In this document: in pieces, positions 32,505 to 41,317 of the stretch | Layout of the letters: every line of letters begins with the position of its first letter | Position numbering within the stretch: the stretch's first letter is position 1 | DNA from: Flavobacteriales bacterium UBA7468 | GTDB taxonomy: Bacteria; Bacteroidota; Bacteroidia; Flavobacteriales_D; Crocinitomicaceae | Assembly (NCBI GenBank): GCA_002478565.1 | Contig: DLPC01000007.1 | Location: forward strand, 222,127-264,975 | Direction: 5' to 3' | DNA length: 42,849 nucleotides | Made by a program: the position numbers and the translations under genes | The notes under the pieces: generated by a model | Databases searched by the model: none | Told to the model about the DNA's origin: nothing | Seen by the model: only the letters and a program-made list of their open reading frames with translations

Positions 32505-33572
32505 ATGTCAACAAAGTTTTACTCTTTACAAGTATCAGCTATCAAACGCGAAACACCAACCTGTGTTTCCGTCGCATTTGAAATTCCGAAATCATTAGAG
32601 GCCGATTTTTCTTTCGAGGCTGGACAATACTTCACTTTTAAGAAAACCATTGGAAATCAAGAGATTCGCAGATCTTATTCATTGTGTAGCGCTCCTCATG
32701 AAAATGAATGGCGCGTAGCCATCAAACAAATACCCGATGGTGTATTCTCGACTTATGCCAATCATGAACTCAGCGTAGGAGACACTTTAGAAGTACTTGC
32801 CCCTATGGGAAACTTCAAATTTACGCCAAGCCAAGATGCACAAAAAAATTATGCGCTTTTTGCAGCGGGAAGCGGCATTACGCCCATTTTCTCCATATTA
32901 AAAACCATCCTCACCTCTGAACCTAATAGTACTGTTACCTTATTCTATGGCAACAAAGGCCAAGGTGAAGTGATTTTCCGAGAGGAACTTGAAGCACTGA
33001 AAAATAAATATTTAGATAAAATAAATCTAGTTCATGTATTCTCACGCGAAAATACAGGCGTTCCTTTATTGAAAGGACGCATAGATGCAGAACGCATTCA
33101 AAAACTCCTTCAAGCTTTTTTCAAAGGACAAACAATTGATGCAGCTTATTTGTGTGGGCCTCAACAAATGATCTTGTCAGCCAAAGAAGAATTAGAGCAA
33201 TTTGGCGTCGCTGCCAACCAAATTCATTTTGAACTATTCCACGCTGCTCCTATTGAGAAGAAAGAGGAAGCTACTGTTAAGGCTGCTGCTTTTGATTCTC
33301 ATATTGAGTTAATTATGGATGGTGAAGTAACAAACTTTTATTTGTCGAGCCAAGGTCCTAGTATATTAGATGCTGCTTATCAAGCCGGCGCCGATGCGCC
33401 CTTTGCTTGTAAAGGTGGCGTATGCTGTACGTGTAAGGCCAAAGTACTCCGCGGTGAAGTGACCATGGATATCAACTATGCCCTCACTCCAGAAGAAGTT
33501 GAACAAGGTTATGTGCTCACTTGTCAAGCTCATCCAAAAAGCACAGATGTACTAATTTCTTTTGACGACTAA
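32505..33572 (+). CDS. paaE: Phenylacetyl-CoA epoxidase reductase PaaE (first copy)
   Basis: The 355-residue flavoprotein has a ferredoxin-NADP reductase-type FAD domain (EIRRSYSLCSAP), an NAD(P) domain (FAAGSGITPIFSI and CGPQQM), and a C-terminal plant-type 2Fe-2S ferredoxin domain with ligands C302, C307, C310 and C340 (C-x4-C-x2-C-x29-C). It feeds electrons from NADPH to the PaaABC diiron centre. The promoter diverges from paaABCD. A second, diverged copy follows after 5 nt. Confidence 0.93.
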   Translation: MSTKFYSLQVSAIKRETPTCVSVAFEIPKSLEADFSFEAGQYFTFKKTIGNQEIRRSYSLCSAPHENEWRVAIKQIPDGVFSTYANHELSVGDTLEVLAPMGNFKFTPSQDAQKNYALFAAGSGITPIFSILKTILTSEPNSTVTLFYGNKGQGEVIFREELEALKNKYLDKINLVHVFSRENTGVPLLKGRIDAERIQKLLQAFFKGQTIDAAYLCGPQQMILSAKEELEQFGVAANQIHFELFHAAPIEKKEEATVKAAAFDSHIELIMDGEVTNFYLSSQGPSILDAAYQAGADAPFACKGGVCCTCKAKVLRGEVTMDINYALTPEEVEQGYVLTCQAHPKSTDVLISFDD

Positions 33573-33577
33573 TTATT

Positions 33578-34639
33578 ATGGGACTTTTCGATCGCTTTAA
33601 ATCCAATAAAAATCCGCAACTCCCAAAAGGTGCGCACGAACTCATCATTAAGGATGTAACGCCACTCACGACTGAAGCCGTTCAAATCAGCTTTGAAATT
33701 CCTTCTGAGTTAGAAAGTGCTTATCAATTCAAGGCAGGGCAATACCTTACTTTGCAAGTAGAAGTCAATGGAAAACAAGAACGCCGCTCCTACTCTATTT
33801 GTTCGGGCCCTCACGAAGACCTCGCTATTGGCGTTAAAAAACTCGAAGGCGGAAAAGTTTCAACACTGTTACAGCAAATTCGAAAGGATCAAAAAATGAT
33901 CGTATTCGAACCTGAGGGTGCCTTTTTATTAAAACCTGAACATAAAAAAGTTGTTGCCCTGGCAGCTGGCTCAGGCATCACCCCTATTATGAGTATGCTC
34001 AAGACAGCTGATGCTGGTGTTCAATTTCAATTAATCTACGGCAATAAGCGCCCAGAATTAACCTTATTTCTAAATGAAATAGAAGCGCTCACCAATACGA
34101 AATTGCTATCTTTTTATTCTCAGGCGGTAATAGAAGGTGCACATCATGGCAGAATTGATGAACAAAATTTCAAAGAATTGATCAAAGCTGATCTTAGTCT
34201 TTTACAAGCCGACGCCTATTTCTTGTGCGGCCCACAACAAATGGTTGAAATGGCCGAAACAACCCTCGAGTTTTTTGGGGTGGCCAAAAACAAAATTCAT
34301 AAAGAACTCTTTTTTGCGACTGAACCTACGCAGGTCATTTCTACACCTGCCTTTACTGGCAAGAGTCACGTGAAAATGATGCTTGAAGGAGATATCGTAG
34401 AATTTGATGCGAATAGTTCAGATAAAAGTTTGCTAGAACTTGCCGAAAAAGCAGGCCTTGATGCGCCTTTTTCTTGCCGCGGCGGAGTTTGTTCTTCGTG
34501 TCGTGCAAAGGTGCTGCAAGGAAGTGCTCAAATGCGCAGCAATCACGCACTAACCGATGCTGAAGTAGCCAATGGCTACATTCTTACTTGTCAAGCACAT
34601 GCCACAAGTGAAACCCTAATCGTAAGTTTCGATGAGTAG
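33578..34639 (+). CDS. PaaE-type oxidoreductase (second copy)
   Basis: The 353-residue paralogue has the same domain order: FAD domain (ERRSYSICSGP), NAD(P) domain (LAAGSGITPIMSM and CGPQQM) and a 2Fe-2S domain with C300, C305, C308 and C338. All ligands are intact, so it is not decaying. It has a distinct basic N-terminus (GLFDRFKSNKN) and clear sequence divergence from the first copy, implying an old duplication. It may serve PaaABC redundantly or supply another oxygenase. It overlaps the start of the SDR gene by 8 nt. Confidence 0.9.
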   Translation: MGLFDRFKSNKNPQLPKGAHELIIKDVTPLTTEAVQISFEIPSELESAYQFKAGQYLTLQVEVNGKQERRSYSICSGPHEDLAIGVKKLEGGKVSTLLQQIRKDQKMIVFEPEGAFLLKPEHKKVVALAAGSGITPIMSMLKTADAGVQFQLIYGNKRPELTLFLNEIEALTNTKLLSFYSQAVIEGAHHGRIDEQNFKELIKADLSLLQADAYFLCGPQQMVEMAETTLEFFGVAKNKIHKELFFATEPTQVISTPAFTGKSHVKMMLEGDIVEFDANSSDKSLLELAEKAGLDAPFSCRGGVCSSCRAKVLQGSAQMRSNHALTDAEVANGYILTCQAHATSETLIVSFDE

Positions 34640-35312
34640 AAATATTGTTATTCTTGGGGCAAGCCAAGGAATTGGAGCCGCTTTGGTTGAGGTTTTTGCA
34701 AAAGATCCATCCAATAAAGTTTTCGCGCTTGCACGGCAAATTGAGCTCATGAAAGCGCAATTTAAACAAGAAAATGTTCTTGCCTACAAACTCGATTTAC
34801 TCGAGAATATTCATGAACAAATTGAAGCGCTCAAGCTTCCAAATAACATTGATATTTTGATCAATAATGCTGGGCTACTCATCAACAAGCCTTTTGAAAC
34901 CATTACGCACCAAGATTTCCACAACAGTTATCAAGTAAATGTTATTGGAATTATGGAAGCGACCCAAGCATTTTTACCTCTACTCAAAGCAGGGTCTCAT
35001 GTTGTGAATATCAGCTCGATGGGAGGATTCCAGGGTAGCTTAAAATTTGCAGGTTTAGCAGCGTATTCAACTGCCAAAGCGGCACTATGTTCTTTTACAG
35101 AAATGTTTGCTGAAGAATATAAAGACAGTTCAATCCATATGAATTGTCTTTGTTTAGGCGCCGTTCAGACAGAAATGTTACAGCAAGCTTTTCCAGGTTA
35201 TGAAGCCCCTACCACGCCCCAACAAATGGCGCAATTCATTGCCAATTTTGCACTACATAGCGGTCAGTTACTGAACGGGAAAATCATACCGGTTTCAGCC
35301 AGCAATCCATAA
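34632..35312 (+). CDS. Short-chain dehydrogenase/reductase (SDR)
   Basis: The 226-residue enzyme has the classical SDR motifs: cofactor GASQGIGAALVEVF near the N-terminus, NNAG (about 78-81), a Ser in VVNISSMGG, and catalytic YSTAKAA (YxxxK). It is a soluble NAD(P)(H)-dependent oxidoreductase. The start overlaps the second paaE, so it is co-expressed with the reductases and may act on an intermediate of phenylacetate or a related aromatic route, but the substrate is not identifiable. Confidence 0.9.
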   Translation: MSRNIVILGASQGIGAALVEVFAKDPSNKVFALARQIELMKAQFKQENVLAYKLDLLENIHEQIEALKLPNNIDILINNAGLLINKPFETITHQDFHNSYQVNVIGIMEATQAFLPLLKAGSHVVNISSMGGFQGSLKFAGLAAYSTAKAALCSFTEMFAEEYKDSSIHMNCLCLGAVQTEMLQQAFPGYEAPTTPQQMAQFIANFALHSGQLLNGKIIPVSASNP

Positions 35313-35347
35313 TGCCAAATTGACTCGCTTTTTCGTAACTTCGTTAC

Positions 35348-36328
35348 ATGTTGCGTCTGTTTGTATGCTCTATTTGCCTTGGTACACTGCCTATTTTGTG
35401 GGCGCAAGACATCCATTGGACACAATTTAACCAAAACCCCATTTATCTGAACCCCGCTCATGCCGGCAACTTCAATGAAGACCTACGTCTGACGGCCAAT
35501 TACCGTACCCAATGGCGCAGTGTGAGTATCCCCTTTCAAACGACCGCTATGGCGGCAGATACCAAATGGAAAGGCTATGGATTGGGTGCTAATTTATTTC
35601 ATGACCAAGTGGGTGACGGCAAATTTCAGACCTTAGAATTACAGGCAAGTATCGCCAAGGGTGTCAATATCAATAAAAATCAGCAACTGCGATTGGCTTT
35701 GCAGTTTGGCTTTAATTATCGGCAACTCAATAGTGCTGCATTTTATTTTGATAGTCAGTTTAATGGGTATATTTTCGACCCAAATGCGCCGACAAATGAA
35801 AACTTCCAAGCTGCCTCGATGATCAGGCCTATGCTCGGATTAGGAGCTATCCATCAATACCGCATCAACCATTCACTAAACCTAGAGCAAGGACTTGGTT
35901 TTTTTAATTTAACCAGACCCAATCAAAGTTTTTTTCTTGAAGATACCAAACGTGACCTCCGTATCAATTATTTTGCCTCGCTCAATTATGACTATTACCC
36001 TCAATTAACTTTACAGCCAAGTATTCAATTGAATTTTCAAGGACCTTATCGCTCCGTTACTTTGGGCGGAATGGCACACTACCTTTTCTCTGAAGCCAAG
36101 CAAATTGAATTAAGTGCTGGTCTATGGTGGCGTGTACAAGATGCCTTTTGCATCAATTTTGGATACAAAAAAGGCCCAATGTATGCAGGTTTGTCCTATG
36201 ACATCAATTACAGCTCGCTCGTGCCTGCCAGTAGAGGTCGTGGTGCTTTTGAGTTGAGCTTCCGCTACGTTTTTATCCGTTTCAAACCACCTCAAAAGCA
36301 GTATCGCATATGTCCAGATTTTATCTAG
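35348..36328 (+). CDS. PorP/SprF-family type IX secretion outer-membrane protein
   Basis: The 326-residue protein has a signal peptide (about 1-19, ending ILWAQ) and the PorP/SprF opening: DIHWTQFNQNPIYLNPAHAG, then LTANYRTQWRSVSIPFQT. A predicted barrel of 12-14 strands follows. Family members are T9SS membrane components or gliding-related partners (SprF helps export of SprB). Bacteroidota genomes often carry several paralogues, usually next to OmpA-type or giant surface proteins, as here. A near-consensus -7 box TAACTTCG (35336-35343) ends 4 nt before the ATG. It overlaps the next gene by 19 nt. Confidence 0.92.
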   Translation: MLRLFVCSICLGTLPILWAQDIHWTQFNQNPIYLNPAHAGNFNEDLRLTANYRTQWRSVSIPFQTTAMAADTKWKGYGLGANLFHDQVGDGKFQTLELQASIAKGVNINKNQQLRLALQFGFNYRQLNSAAFYFDSQFNGYIFDPNAPTNENFQAASMIRPMLGLGAIHQYRINHSLNLEQGLGFFNLTRPNQSFFLEDTKRDLRINYFASLNYDYYPQLTLQPSIQLNFQGPYRSVTLGGMAHYLFSEAKQIELSAGLWWRVQDAFCINFGYKKGPMYAGLSYDINYSSLVPASRGRGAFELSFRYVFIRFKPPQKQYRICPDFI

Positions 36329-38247
36329 TCCTCGCATTGCTATGCTGTAGCCAAACTGTATTCGGGCAAAAACAAATTGCCAAATATATCGCGCATGCAG
36401 ATCAACAGGTTGAAGAGCAAGATTACATAGAAGCTCTTGATTACTATCAACGTGCACTTGAACTCGCCCCAACCTCGATCAACCTGCTCTGGAAACTTGC
36501 CCAAACAAATCAAGCAGCAAAAGACTATAAAAATGCTGCAAAATTCTTTCTCAAAGTCTATGAACTAGACCCAGAATCTTTACAATTTGAGCAGGCACAA
36601 CTCAACTATGCTTTAATGCTCAAACAACAGGGCTTGTACAAAGAAGCTCTCGCACAATTCAAAGAGGTGAAACAGCATTTTTCTGAAGACAAAACAATAG
36701 CTATCTACAAAAAAGCAGCGCAAGAAGTAAGTGCCTGTACATGGGTACTCAAACAACTTAAAAACCAAAGTGCTGACGAACAAGTTGAACTAAAGCCGCA
36801 TCCGATCAATACGCTTGATGTAGAATTTGGGCACACAGTTTTAAATAAGCGCATCTATTTCTCCGCACTCAAGCCAGACTCTGTAGCAACCGATAAAGTA
36901 GAAGTTTTTGCCAAAACCTACCGTCTCCAGCTATATTCAGCCGATGGAAACTCAGACTATTCTAGCTCAATACTTGAGCTGAATAACATGCGCCCTGGAC
37001 TTTCAGTTGGCAATATTTCATTTACTGCTGATAGCTCGGCTTTTTTATGTGCCGTTTGTCAAGAATTAAAAGGACAACAAAATTGCGATATTAAATGGGG
37101 ACGCAAACAAACTAACGGCTCATGGGAACTTGACACCCTAACCAACGTTTTGCCAAATCTTACTTCAAATTACAAAAGCATGCCTCATTTGAGTCGAATG
37201 AATGGCAGCCAAACTCTATTTTTTAGCGCCAATACAGCTAATGGCATGGGTGGTCTGGATATTTATAGTGCGCAGGTGCAATCGGATGGTAGTCTTTTAG
37301 CGATACAACCCATTAACAGCATCAATAGTACAGAAAATGAATTAAGCCCCTGGTTTGATACCCTCACGAATAGGCTTTATTTCTCATCGTCTTGGCACTT
37401 TGGCTACGGTGGATACGACATCTTTTATAGTCAATTACAATTAGACGGGAAATTTGGCCCACCCATAAACTTAGGAAAACCTTATAACAGCCCCGCAAAC
37501 GATCTTTACTTTTTCTGCGAGGCCGACACAGCCTATTTGAGTTCCAATCGCGTTGGAAGCCTTTATGTGTCGCATCCGACCTGCTGTAGTGACGTCTTTA
37601 CAAGTTTGTTTGATAGACCAACTCAAATTGAAAAACGCAAGGATTCTAGCGATATCAAAATAGTCAAACTACCTATCGAACTCTATTTTGAAAATGATTG
37701 TCCAGATCCGAAGTCAAGGGCTGAAACTACTAACTTGAACTACGAAGAAACCTTTGTTCAATACCAACAACAATTTCCTACTTATCTAAAAGGTGTTCAA
37801 CAAGCCCGAGACACCAGTACTGCACGCTTGCTGAGCAACGAATTGCAAGATTTTTTCTCAAATGAAGTCGTTAAAGGCATGGATGACTTGTCTTTATTTT
37901 GCACCCAAGTATGGGCAGAATTACAACAAGGCAAAGAAGTGAGTATTATGGTACAAGGTTTTGCGAGCCCTCTTGCTAAATCAGATTATAACGTTCATTT
38001 GACAAAAAGAAGAATTGACGCTATTAAAAATTACTTTGAAGAAGTAGATAACGGAAAGTTTGCGGCTTATATGCAAGGCGAACAACCAAGACTATCATTT
38101 GTCGAGGTACCAATGGGCGAATATCAAGCAAAAAAAGAAGTAAGTGACAATTTCTACGACCAAAGAAATTCAGTTTACTCCACAAGTGCCTCAAAAGAAA
38201 GAAGAATTGAAATTATTGAATTGCGCTCAAAAGCGGCTAAAAATTAG
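36310..38247 (+). CDS. PorE-like protein: TPR, beta-propeller and OmpA-type domains
   Basis: The 645-residue protein has a signal peptide (1-20, ending TVFGQ), TPR helices (about 22-135; YIEALDYYQRALELAP, YKNAAKFFLKVYELDP, YKEALAQFKEVKQHF), a PD40/WD40-like propeller region (about 175-420; repeated SADSSAFLC-type and LSPWFDTLTNRLYFSSS blades) and a C-terminal OmpA-like region (about 500-645; VQGFASPLAKSDYNVHLTKRRIDAIKNYF in two parts, and KERRIEI). This order matches PorE, the T9SS peptidoglycan-linked component, but the OmpA domain is partly degenerate (FASPLAKSD in place of GHTD). It overlaps the PorP gene, so both probably form one envelope complex. Confidence 0.85.
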   Translation: MSRFYLVLALLCCSQTVFGQKQIAKYIAHADQQVEEQDYIEALDYYQRALELAPTSINLLWKLAQTNQAAKDYKNAAKFFLKVYELDPESLQFEQAQLNYALMLKQQGLYKEALAQFKEVKQHFSEDKTIAIYKKAAQEVSACTWVLKQLKNQSADEQVELKPHPINTLDVEFGHTVLNKRIYFSALKPDSVATDKVEVFAKTYRLQLYSADGNSDYSSSILELNNMRPGLSVGNISFTADSSAFLCAVCQELKGQQNCDIKWGRKQTNGSWELDTLTNVLPNLTSNYKSMPHLSRMNGSQTLFFSANTANGMGGLDIYSAQVQSDGSLLAIQPINSINSTENELSPWFDTLTNRLYFSSSWHFGYGGYDIFYSQLQLDGKFGPPINLGKPYNSPANDLYFFCEADTAYLSSNRVGSLYVSHPTCCSDVFTSLFDRPTQIEKRKDSSDIKIVKLPIELYFENDCPDPKSRAETTNLNYEETFVQYQQQFPTYLKGVQQARDTSTARLLSNELQDFFSNEVVKGMDDLSLFCTQVWAELQQGKEVSIMVQGFASPLAKSDYNVHLTKRRIDAIKNYFEEVDNGKFAAYMQGEQPRLSFVEVPMGEYQAKKEVSDNFYDQRNSVYSTSASKERRIEIIELRSKAAKN

Positions 38248-38275
38248 TTGTAACTTGCGCCCGATTAGCCCCACT

Positions 38276-39403
38276 ATGGAAAACACTACCATTAGCGCCC
38301 AACCAAAGACCCGTCTTTATTTCATCGATATGGCTCGTACAATTGCCATTCTTTTGATGTTAGAGGGGCATTTCATCCATGATTCTTTGGCCTTGCAATG
38401 GGCCGATGAATCGTATCCTGCTTATGTCACCTGGAAATTTATTCGTGGATTTACTTCCCCAACCTTCCTCACGGTAACAGGTTTGGTATTTACCTATCTG
38501 ATGCTGGGTAATGAACGCGTTTCTTTCTTCAAAAATATTCGAATTAAAAAAGGGCTCAAACGCGTTATGGAATTATTATTCTGGGGGTATTTACTACAAT
38601 ATTATGCCTTCCATGTGTTGCAATGTATCGCTGTGGGTATCCTTAGTATTATTTTAATCTATGGTTTGTGGCGCACCATGCAATTCATTCCTTTATTTCT
38701 TCTGTACATGCTTGCAGGTTTAGGGCTCTTCTTTTCCTATCTATTCTTTGGGCAACTTGGCGAAACCTATTGGCCTGCAAATGCACCTGCATATGTTCAA
38801 AATATTTTTCACGGCCCTTATTCACTCTTCCCGATTACCCCTCACATGGGATACACCATGTTTGGTGCAGCTTTGGGTGTTTTAATCCATCGACATAAAG
38901 AACAAGTGAAGTCTTGGAAGGTCATTTTACTAGCCCTCGTTCTTGGATTCTCAATTTACTTCGGAATCAAATCGTTGTTGGTTGCTCTTGAAACCATTCC
39001 TGGACTTCAAGGATTACACTTTTACCGCATGGATTGGCTCCTTCAAAAGCTTGGTATTGTCCTTGTGGTACTTGCTACACTTCTTGGGCTCGAGACCTAC
39101 GTCCTGAATATTAAGAAAGAAAACCTCTTTCTTAAAATTGGTCAAAACACACTCAGTATTTATATCATTCATATGATGCTTCTCTATGGAAGCGTCATCA
39201 AATACGGAATCAACGACTACCTTCATCATCAACTTGGCCCATGGGAAGTTATCCCGTATACCCTTGGGTTTTGGTTAATTTTTATTGTATTTGTTTATTA
39301 CATCGATGTCATTCGTGCAAAGCTGCACTTCATTTTATGGCCAATGAAGAAATACAGCAGTATGTTATTTGGTATAGAATTGAAAGAGCCTGCTAGACCG
39401 TGA
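38276..39403 (+). CDS. DUF1624-type (heparan-alpha-glucosaminide N-acetyltransferase-like) membrane acyltransferase
   Basis: From ATG 38276 the protein is 375 residues with about ten hydrophobic helices. The N-terminal motif RLYFIDMARTIAILLMLEGH with H35/F36 region and the PTFLTVTGLVFTYLML segment match DUF1624/HGSNAT-type transferases, which move acetyl groups across the membrane onto sugars. A late AILNIHMM-like stretch (SIYIIHMMLLYGS) carries the second conserved His. An in-frame upstream ATG at 38144 lies inside the PorE-like gene and is unlikely. The 3' end overlaps the convergent hydrolase gene by 11 nt. The acceptor sugar is unknown. Confidence 0.85.
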   Translation: MENTTISAQPKTRLYFIDMARTIAILLMLEGHFIHDSLALQWADESYPAYVTWKFIRGFTSPTFLTVTGLVFTYLMLGNERVSFFKNIRIKKGLKRVMELLFWGYLLQYYAFHVLQCIAVGILSIILIYGLWRTMQFIPLFLLYMLAGLGLFFSYLFFGQLGETYWPANAPAYVQNIFHGPYSLFPITPHMGYTMFGAALGVLIHRHKEQVKSWKVILLALVLGFSIYFGIKSLLVALETIPGLQGLHFYRMDWLLQKLGIVLVVLATLLGLETYVLNIKKENLFLKIGQNTLSIYIIHMMLLYGSVIKYGINDYLHHQLGPWEVIPYTLGFWLIFIVFVYYIDVIRAKLHFILWPMKKYSSMLFGIELKEPARP

Positions 39404-40376
39404 CTTTTCTCTTCAAAATACGTTGCCCGCAAGCATCTTGTATTTTGACTTTGATCTCATATACACCTGGCTTGGCATAAATATGTTTGGCCTTTGCAGT
39501 CGGTGCGCTGTAACCATCTCCAAACTCCCAAACCACGCTACTAGCATTCGGAAAGTTTGCACTATAATGCACCACTTTTTTGTTGGCGTCATTTAACTTC
39601 ACTTCGATATCAACGGTATTGTCATTGATACCATATCGGTTTTTGTTAGTAAGAACGGTGGTACCTGCAAGGTCTTGCAGCAACGCGGCTGTTTTTTGAT
39701 CCAAATTGGCATGATACGAAACCTTTGGCTGTGCTCTAAAAAGAGCTGTATAGAAACACGCTGCTGTTAAGTATGATCCCGTCAAAGTAGGGTGCTGTTG
39801 ATCCTCTTGATACAATTTAATCTCTGGATAATTGGTACGGGTTGTCTCCCAGACCCTTCCTACCGGTACAAGAGCTAAATTGAAATGATCAGCAACATAA
39901 TTGTATCCGTAATGAATTCGGTCAGACATCGTTTGGTAGTCCCAATTAATGGGCAAAGAATCTTGTTGGAAACCATTCTGATAAGCCCATGTTTGGTACA
40001 TGAAAACATTTGTGCACCGGTTATTGGCGTAGACAGAATCAAGGATTTGTTTGATATAAGGTATACTTAAAGAATCTATGACAGCCGTATCTTGAGCCAG
40101 TTCTCGACTGAAGCCCTGTAGGACTACATAGTCCCATTTGTATTTTCTAATTGACTGATAGAGCTCTGGTCTTTTAGCGTGCATTTCAAAGGTATGGTTT
40201 GACTTGGCATCCATGTGAATATCTACACTGAAGCCCTTGCTATTCGCCATTTGTTGCAATAGTTTGGGCATATCGTTATAATGCGTATAACTGTTGCCAA
40301 TAAAAAGCACGCGCATCGGTTGAGCTGAAATCCAAATGCTCAAGAATAATCCAATGAATAATCCGAAGCCTTTCAT
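39393..40376 (-). CDS. SGNH-type hydrolase with C-terminal PKD domain
   Basis: The 327-residue protein has a signal peptide (about 1-18, ending WISAQ) and the SGNH opening MRVLFIGNSYTHYND with candidate nucleophile S29. A block WDYVVLQGFSREL and the late DQQHPTLTGSYL (Asp-His pair) complete the catalytic set; the arrangement resembles DUF4886. Residues about 255-327 form a PKD domain (VVWEFGDGY, HIYAKPGVYEIKV). It is probably an exported esterase acting on a polysaccharide or glycopeptide. No T9SS tail is present. It is the third gene of the greA-HIT operon and converges with overlap on the acyltransferase gene. Confidence 0.85.
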   Translation of the reverse strand: MKGFGLFIGLFLSIWISAQPMRVLFIGNSYTHYNDMPKLLQQMANSKGFSVDIHMDAKSNHTFEMHAKRPELYQSIRKYKWDYVVLQGFSRELAQDTAVIDSLSIPYIKQILDSVYANNRCTNVFMYQTWAYQNGFQQDSLPINWDYQTMSDRIHYGYNYVADHFNLALVPVGRVWETTRTNYPEIKLYQEDQQHPTLTGSYLTAACFYTALFRAQPKVSYHANLDQKTAALLQDLAGTTVLTNKNRYGINDNTVDIEVKLNDANKKVVHYSANFPNASSVVWEFGDGYSAPTAKAKHIYAKPGVYEIKVKIQDACGQRILKRKVTV

Positions 40377-40387
40377 GCTTTAGTAAT

Positions 40388-40777
40388 TTATTTCTTTTGA
40401 AAAAGTGTGGATAACGCGGATAACTCTTCTGCAGTCGGGTTTAATTTAGGTCCGCTGAAATTGATATCGTTGATCGTTTGAAGAGGAATGAGGTGAATGT
40501 GCGCATGCGGAACTTCAAGACCGATTACACTAACACCAATGCGCTTACAAGGAATGTGTTCTTTGAGCAATTTTGCCACTTCTTTGGCAAAAAGCCAGAG
40601 CTCCTGATATGCTGAATCATCGATATCAAAGAGGTAATCTGTTTCTTTCTTTGGAATCACTAAGGTATGACCCGAAGCTAAAGGTTGAATGTCAAGAAAA
40701 GCCAAGAAGTTCTCGTTTTCTGCTACTTTGTAGCAGGGTATTTCACCTTGGACGATTCTTGTAAAGATACTTGACAT
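40388..40777 (-). CDS. HIT-family nucleotide-binding hydrolase
   Basis: The 129-residue protein has the HIT fold: SSIFTRIVQGEIPCYKV opening, AFLDIQPLASGHTLVIPK strand and the histidine triad PHAHIHLIP (HxHxHxx). Such Hint-type proteins split nucleoside phosphoramidates or dinucleotides in the cytosol. Its ATG overlaps the greA stop by one base (TAATG), so the pair is coupled. Confidence 0.95.
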   Translation of the reverse strand: MSSIFTRIVQGEIPCYKVAENENFLAFLDIQPLASGHTLVIPKKETDYLFDIDDSAYQELWLFAKEVAKLLKEHIPCKRIGVSVIGLEVPHAHIHLIPLQTINDINFSGPKLNPTAEELSALSTLFQKK

Positions 40778-41247
40778 TATCTCGAAATAGATATGATCTC
40801 AAAATTCATGATACCACCAGGTGTTTGAATTTCAGCGATATCACCCACTTTTTTGCCTAAAAGGCCTTTTCCAATCGGCGACTCAATAGAAATTTTACGC
40901 AACTTGATGTCGGCTTCATTTTCTGCCACTAACGTGTACTCAATTTCCATACCATTTGTTTGATTCTTAATCAAAACTTTGGAAAGGATGAATACTTTGC
41001 TATTATCCATATGCGTTTCATCTACCAAGCGCGCATTAGAAATGATCCCTTCTAACTTAGAGATTTTCATTTCAAGAATGCCTTGTGCCTCTTTGGCAGC
41101 ATCGTATTCGGCATTCTCTGAAAGATCGCCTTTATCGCGTGCCTCAGCAATTTGTTCTGAAATTGCTGGTCTTTGAACCGTTTTTAATTGATGCAATTCG
41201 TCTTTTAATTTTTGTAGACCTTCTGCTGTATAATAATTGATAGCCAT
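40777..41247 (-). CDS. greA: Transcription elongation factor GreA
   Basis: The 156-residue protein starts with YYTAEGLQKLKDELHQLK and carries the coiled-coil tip GDLSENAEYDAAKE (Asp and Glu that place Mg2+ in the RNA polymerase active site). The C-terminal domain includes SPIGKGLLGKKVGDI and the end FEIISI. It rescues backtracked RNA polymerase by stimulating transcript cleavage. It opens a greA-HIT-SGNH/PKD operon. A terminator lies upstream, separating it from the PorV-family gene. Confidence 0.97.
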   Translation of the reverse strand: MAINYYTAEGLQKLKDELHQLKTVQRPAISEQIAEARDKGDLSENAEYDAAKEAQGILEMKISKLEGIISNARLVDETHMDNSKVFILSKVLIKNQTNGMEIEYTLVAENEADIKLRKISIESPIGKGLLGKKVGDIAEIQTPGGIMNFEIISISR

Positions 41248-41270
41248 GATGCTCGGTTTATTGAAACAAA

Positions 41271-41297
41271 CAAGAGAGCCCTAAAAGAGCTCTCTTG
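41271..41297 (-). terminator. Probable terminator after the PorV/PorQ-family gene
   Basis: A 9-bp stem (41271-41279 with 41289-41297) with a 9-nt loop lies just past the PorV-family stop (41318). The following minus-strand run is TTTGTTT, weaker than in other terminators here. Confidence 0.7.
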
Positions 41298-41317
41298 CAC
41301 CTAACAAAGTTAGAAAA

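Noticed and set aside
32505..34639. Tandem paaE as an assembly duplication
   Set aside because: The copies differ throughout in sequence and at their N-termini, so they are true paralogues.
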